From Bacteroidales bacterium (lineage in GTDB: Bacteria > Bacteroidota > Bacteroidia > Bacteroidales > UBA7960), in the NCBI GenBank assembly GCA_003557765.1, contig PWNO01000155.1, forward strand, positions 1 to 14,528: a DNA stretch of 14,528 nucleotides, written 5' to 3'. Every line of letters starts with the position of its first letter. Position 1 is the stretch's first letter. Both the position numbers and the translations under genes were made by a program. The notes under the pieces were generated by a model. It was not told the DNA's origin, did not search any database, and saw only the letters and a list, made by a program, of their open reading frames with translations. This document shows positions 13,767 to 14,528 of this stretch, piece by piece.

Positions 13767-14444
13767 TTAAAAAATCATGCCCACAGTAAGCTCGAGGTAA
13801 TTATTCATGGCACTGGGTGATGTAGCCACAGCAGGGTTATCTACATCCAGGATGTTGGCAAAGGCGTTGTGAAAGGTGATTCCGCCCAAAATCGAGGTTC
13901 TGCCACCCAGATTGTACTCTGCGCCTGCTCCAATAACAAGAGCAGCCCTCAGGAAACGGGTGTCACCTGAGATATCTACATCCCTGACCCTAAGGGTACT
14001 ATCCTCACCCACAAAAATCCGGTCATCTGCTTTTGCCTGGATATTGAAACCCAGTCCAAGGCCAAACTGCCCGTAATAGGTAAAGAACCCCATCTCTCCG
14101 GTACGTAACTTAAGGGTTACAGGAATTTCAAGATAGCGGAGACTGTAATTGCGGCGTTTTTCTGTCCTTTCTCCTTCATAATAATAGTTGTATAGCATCT
14201 TGCCACCTGTTCTGAGAATATTCAGGCCAGATGACGCAGCATAATTTTTGGCAAACTCATAATCGACGATGAGGCCATAACTAAATCCGGGAGAGACGCC
14301 GCGGTTGTCATACCCCCTGGTCTCGGTACGAAACCAGGAAAGGTTTGGAGAGGCTTTCAGGCCGAAGCGGAAGCCAAAATCATCATCAGCCAGCAGTGGG
14401 CCGGCAACAAACAATAATACGAGGAACGCAGTGTACTTTTTCAT
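13767..14444 (-). CDS. PorT-like outer-membrane beta-barrel protein
   Basis: 225 residues. Residues 1-19 are a signal peptide (MKKYTAFLVLLFVAGPLLA, cleavage before DDD). The mature protein has the strand pattern of the Bacteroidota outer-membrane beta-barrel (PorT-like) family: FRFGLKASPNLSWFRTE at the start, GFSYGLIVDYEF, SLRYLEIPVTLKLRTG (the typical YLEIPVLLK-like strand), YYGQFGLGLGFNIQAKAD, AALVIGAGAEYNLGG and a final YLELTVGMIF ending in Phe. It should sit in the outer membrane; function unknown. Single gene as far as visible; the start is the ATG at 14444 and no promoter was found in the short upstream stretch before the repeat element at 14467. Confidence 0.87.
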   Translation of the reverse strand: MKKYTAFLVLLFVAGPLLADDDFGFRFGLKASPNLSWFRTETRGYDNRGVSPGFSYGLIVDYEFAKNYAASSGLNILRTGGKMLYNYYYEGERTEKRRNYSLRYLEIPVTLKLRTGEMGFFTYYGQFGLGLGFNIQAKADDRIFVGEDSTLRVRDVDISGDTRFLRAALVIGAGAEYNLGGRTSILGGITFHNAFANILDVDNPAVATSPSAMNNYLELTVGMIF

Positions 14445-14466
14445 CTGTTTATAATTTTCATATTTC

Positions 14467-14528
14467 GGTCAGATGGAACTCGCCATGACATAATCATTCT
14501 CGTGTGTGTCAATATATTGGCATGGCTC
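14467..14528 (+). repeat. Structured inverted-repeat element (copy 2, cut by the right edge)
   Basis: This aligns with 3709-3755 without gaps at 34 of 47 positions: GGTCA, AT, GAACT, CCATG, then GTGT and TCAAT at the same offsets, and GGCATGG after a one-base gap. The outer stem is GCCATG (14482-14487) with CATGGC (14521-14526). Copy 1 has ACCATG with CATGGT here, so the first pair is A-T in one copy and G-C in the other. The window ends before the rest of the right arm. It lies 22 bases upstream of the minus-strand beta-barrel start, in the same orientation as copy 1. Confidence 0.5.

Overview
The window looks like a chromosomal segment of a Bacteroidota (Bacteroidetes) bacterium, probably a Bacteroidales-like environmental lineage. 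The grounds are: promoters of the TAnnTTTG type instead of sigma-70 boxes, A-rich leaders mostly without Shine-Dalgarno sites, OmpA/PorT-like small beta-barrels, an HU-CCDC81/SPOR fusion protein, a GH3-family enzyme and a tricorn-protease homologue, all typical of that phylum. No phage, transposase, CRISPR array, rRNA or tRNA was seen. Most genes are ordinary housekeeping or envelope genes.

Layout. 1-2754 (minus): an exported tricorn-like S41 protease cut off by the left edge. 2755-2997: divergent control region with an exact CRP-type palindrome. 2998-3687 (plus): a Prx6-type peroxiredoxin, followed by a structured 73-bp inverted-repeat element and a strong terminator. 4085-4939 (plus): a small outer-membrane beta-barrel protein and a Bor-like lipoprotein, probably one transcript, closed by a second terminator. 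5016-5225 (plus): a 69-residue two-helix membrane protein. 5234-6760 (minus): a membrane sensor histidine kinase without a neighbouring response regulator. 6981-8498 (plus): a GH3-family acyl-adenylating enzyme. 8575-9189 (plus): a deoxynucleoside kinase. 9432-11598 (plus): a probable three-gene operon of HU/SPOR membrane protein, trmB and an alkyltransferase-like protein. 11595-11837 (minus): a NifU C-terminal-domain protein. 11952-13619 (minus): glutamine-dependent NAD+ synthetase. 13767-14444 (minus): a PorT-like beta-barrel protein.

How they fit. There is no single pathway. Envelope proteins (tricorn-like protease, two beta-barrels, Bor-like lipoprotein, small membrane protein, SPOR protein) alternate with nucleotide and cofactor metabolism (deoxynucleoside kinase, NadE), tRNA modification (TrmB), Fe-S assembly (NifU-like) and stress or repair functions (peroxiredoxin, alkyltransferase-like protein). 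The same promoter octamer, TATTTTTG, stands 31-59 bases before four start codons.

The most unusual thing is a repeated intergenic element. A 73-bp inverted repeat at 3709-3781 has a diverged, edge-truncated relative at 14467-14528 (34 of 47 bases identical without gaps). At least one stem pair is changed on both sides, which suggests that the folded structure is conserved. I cannot identify it as a known family.
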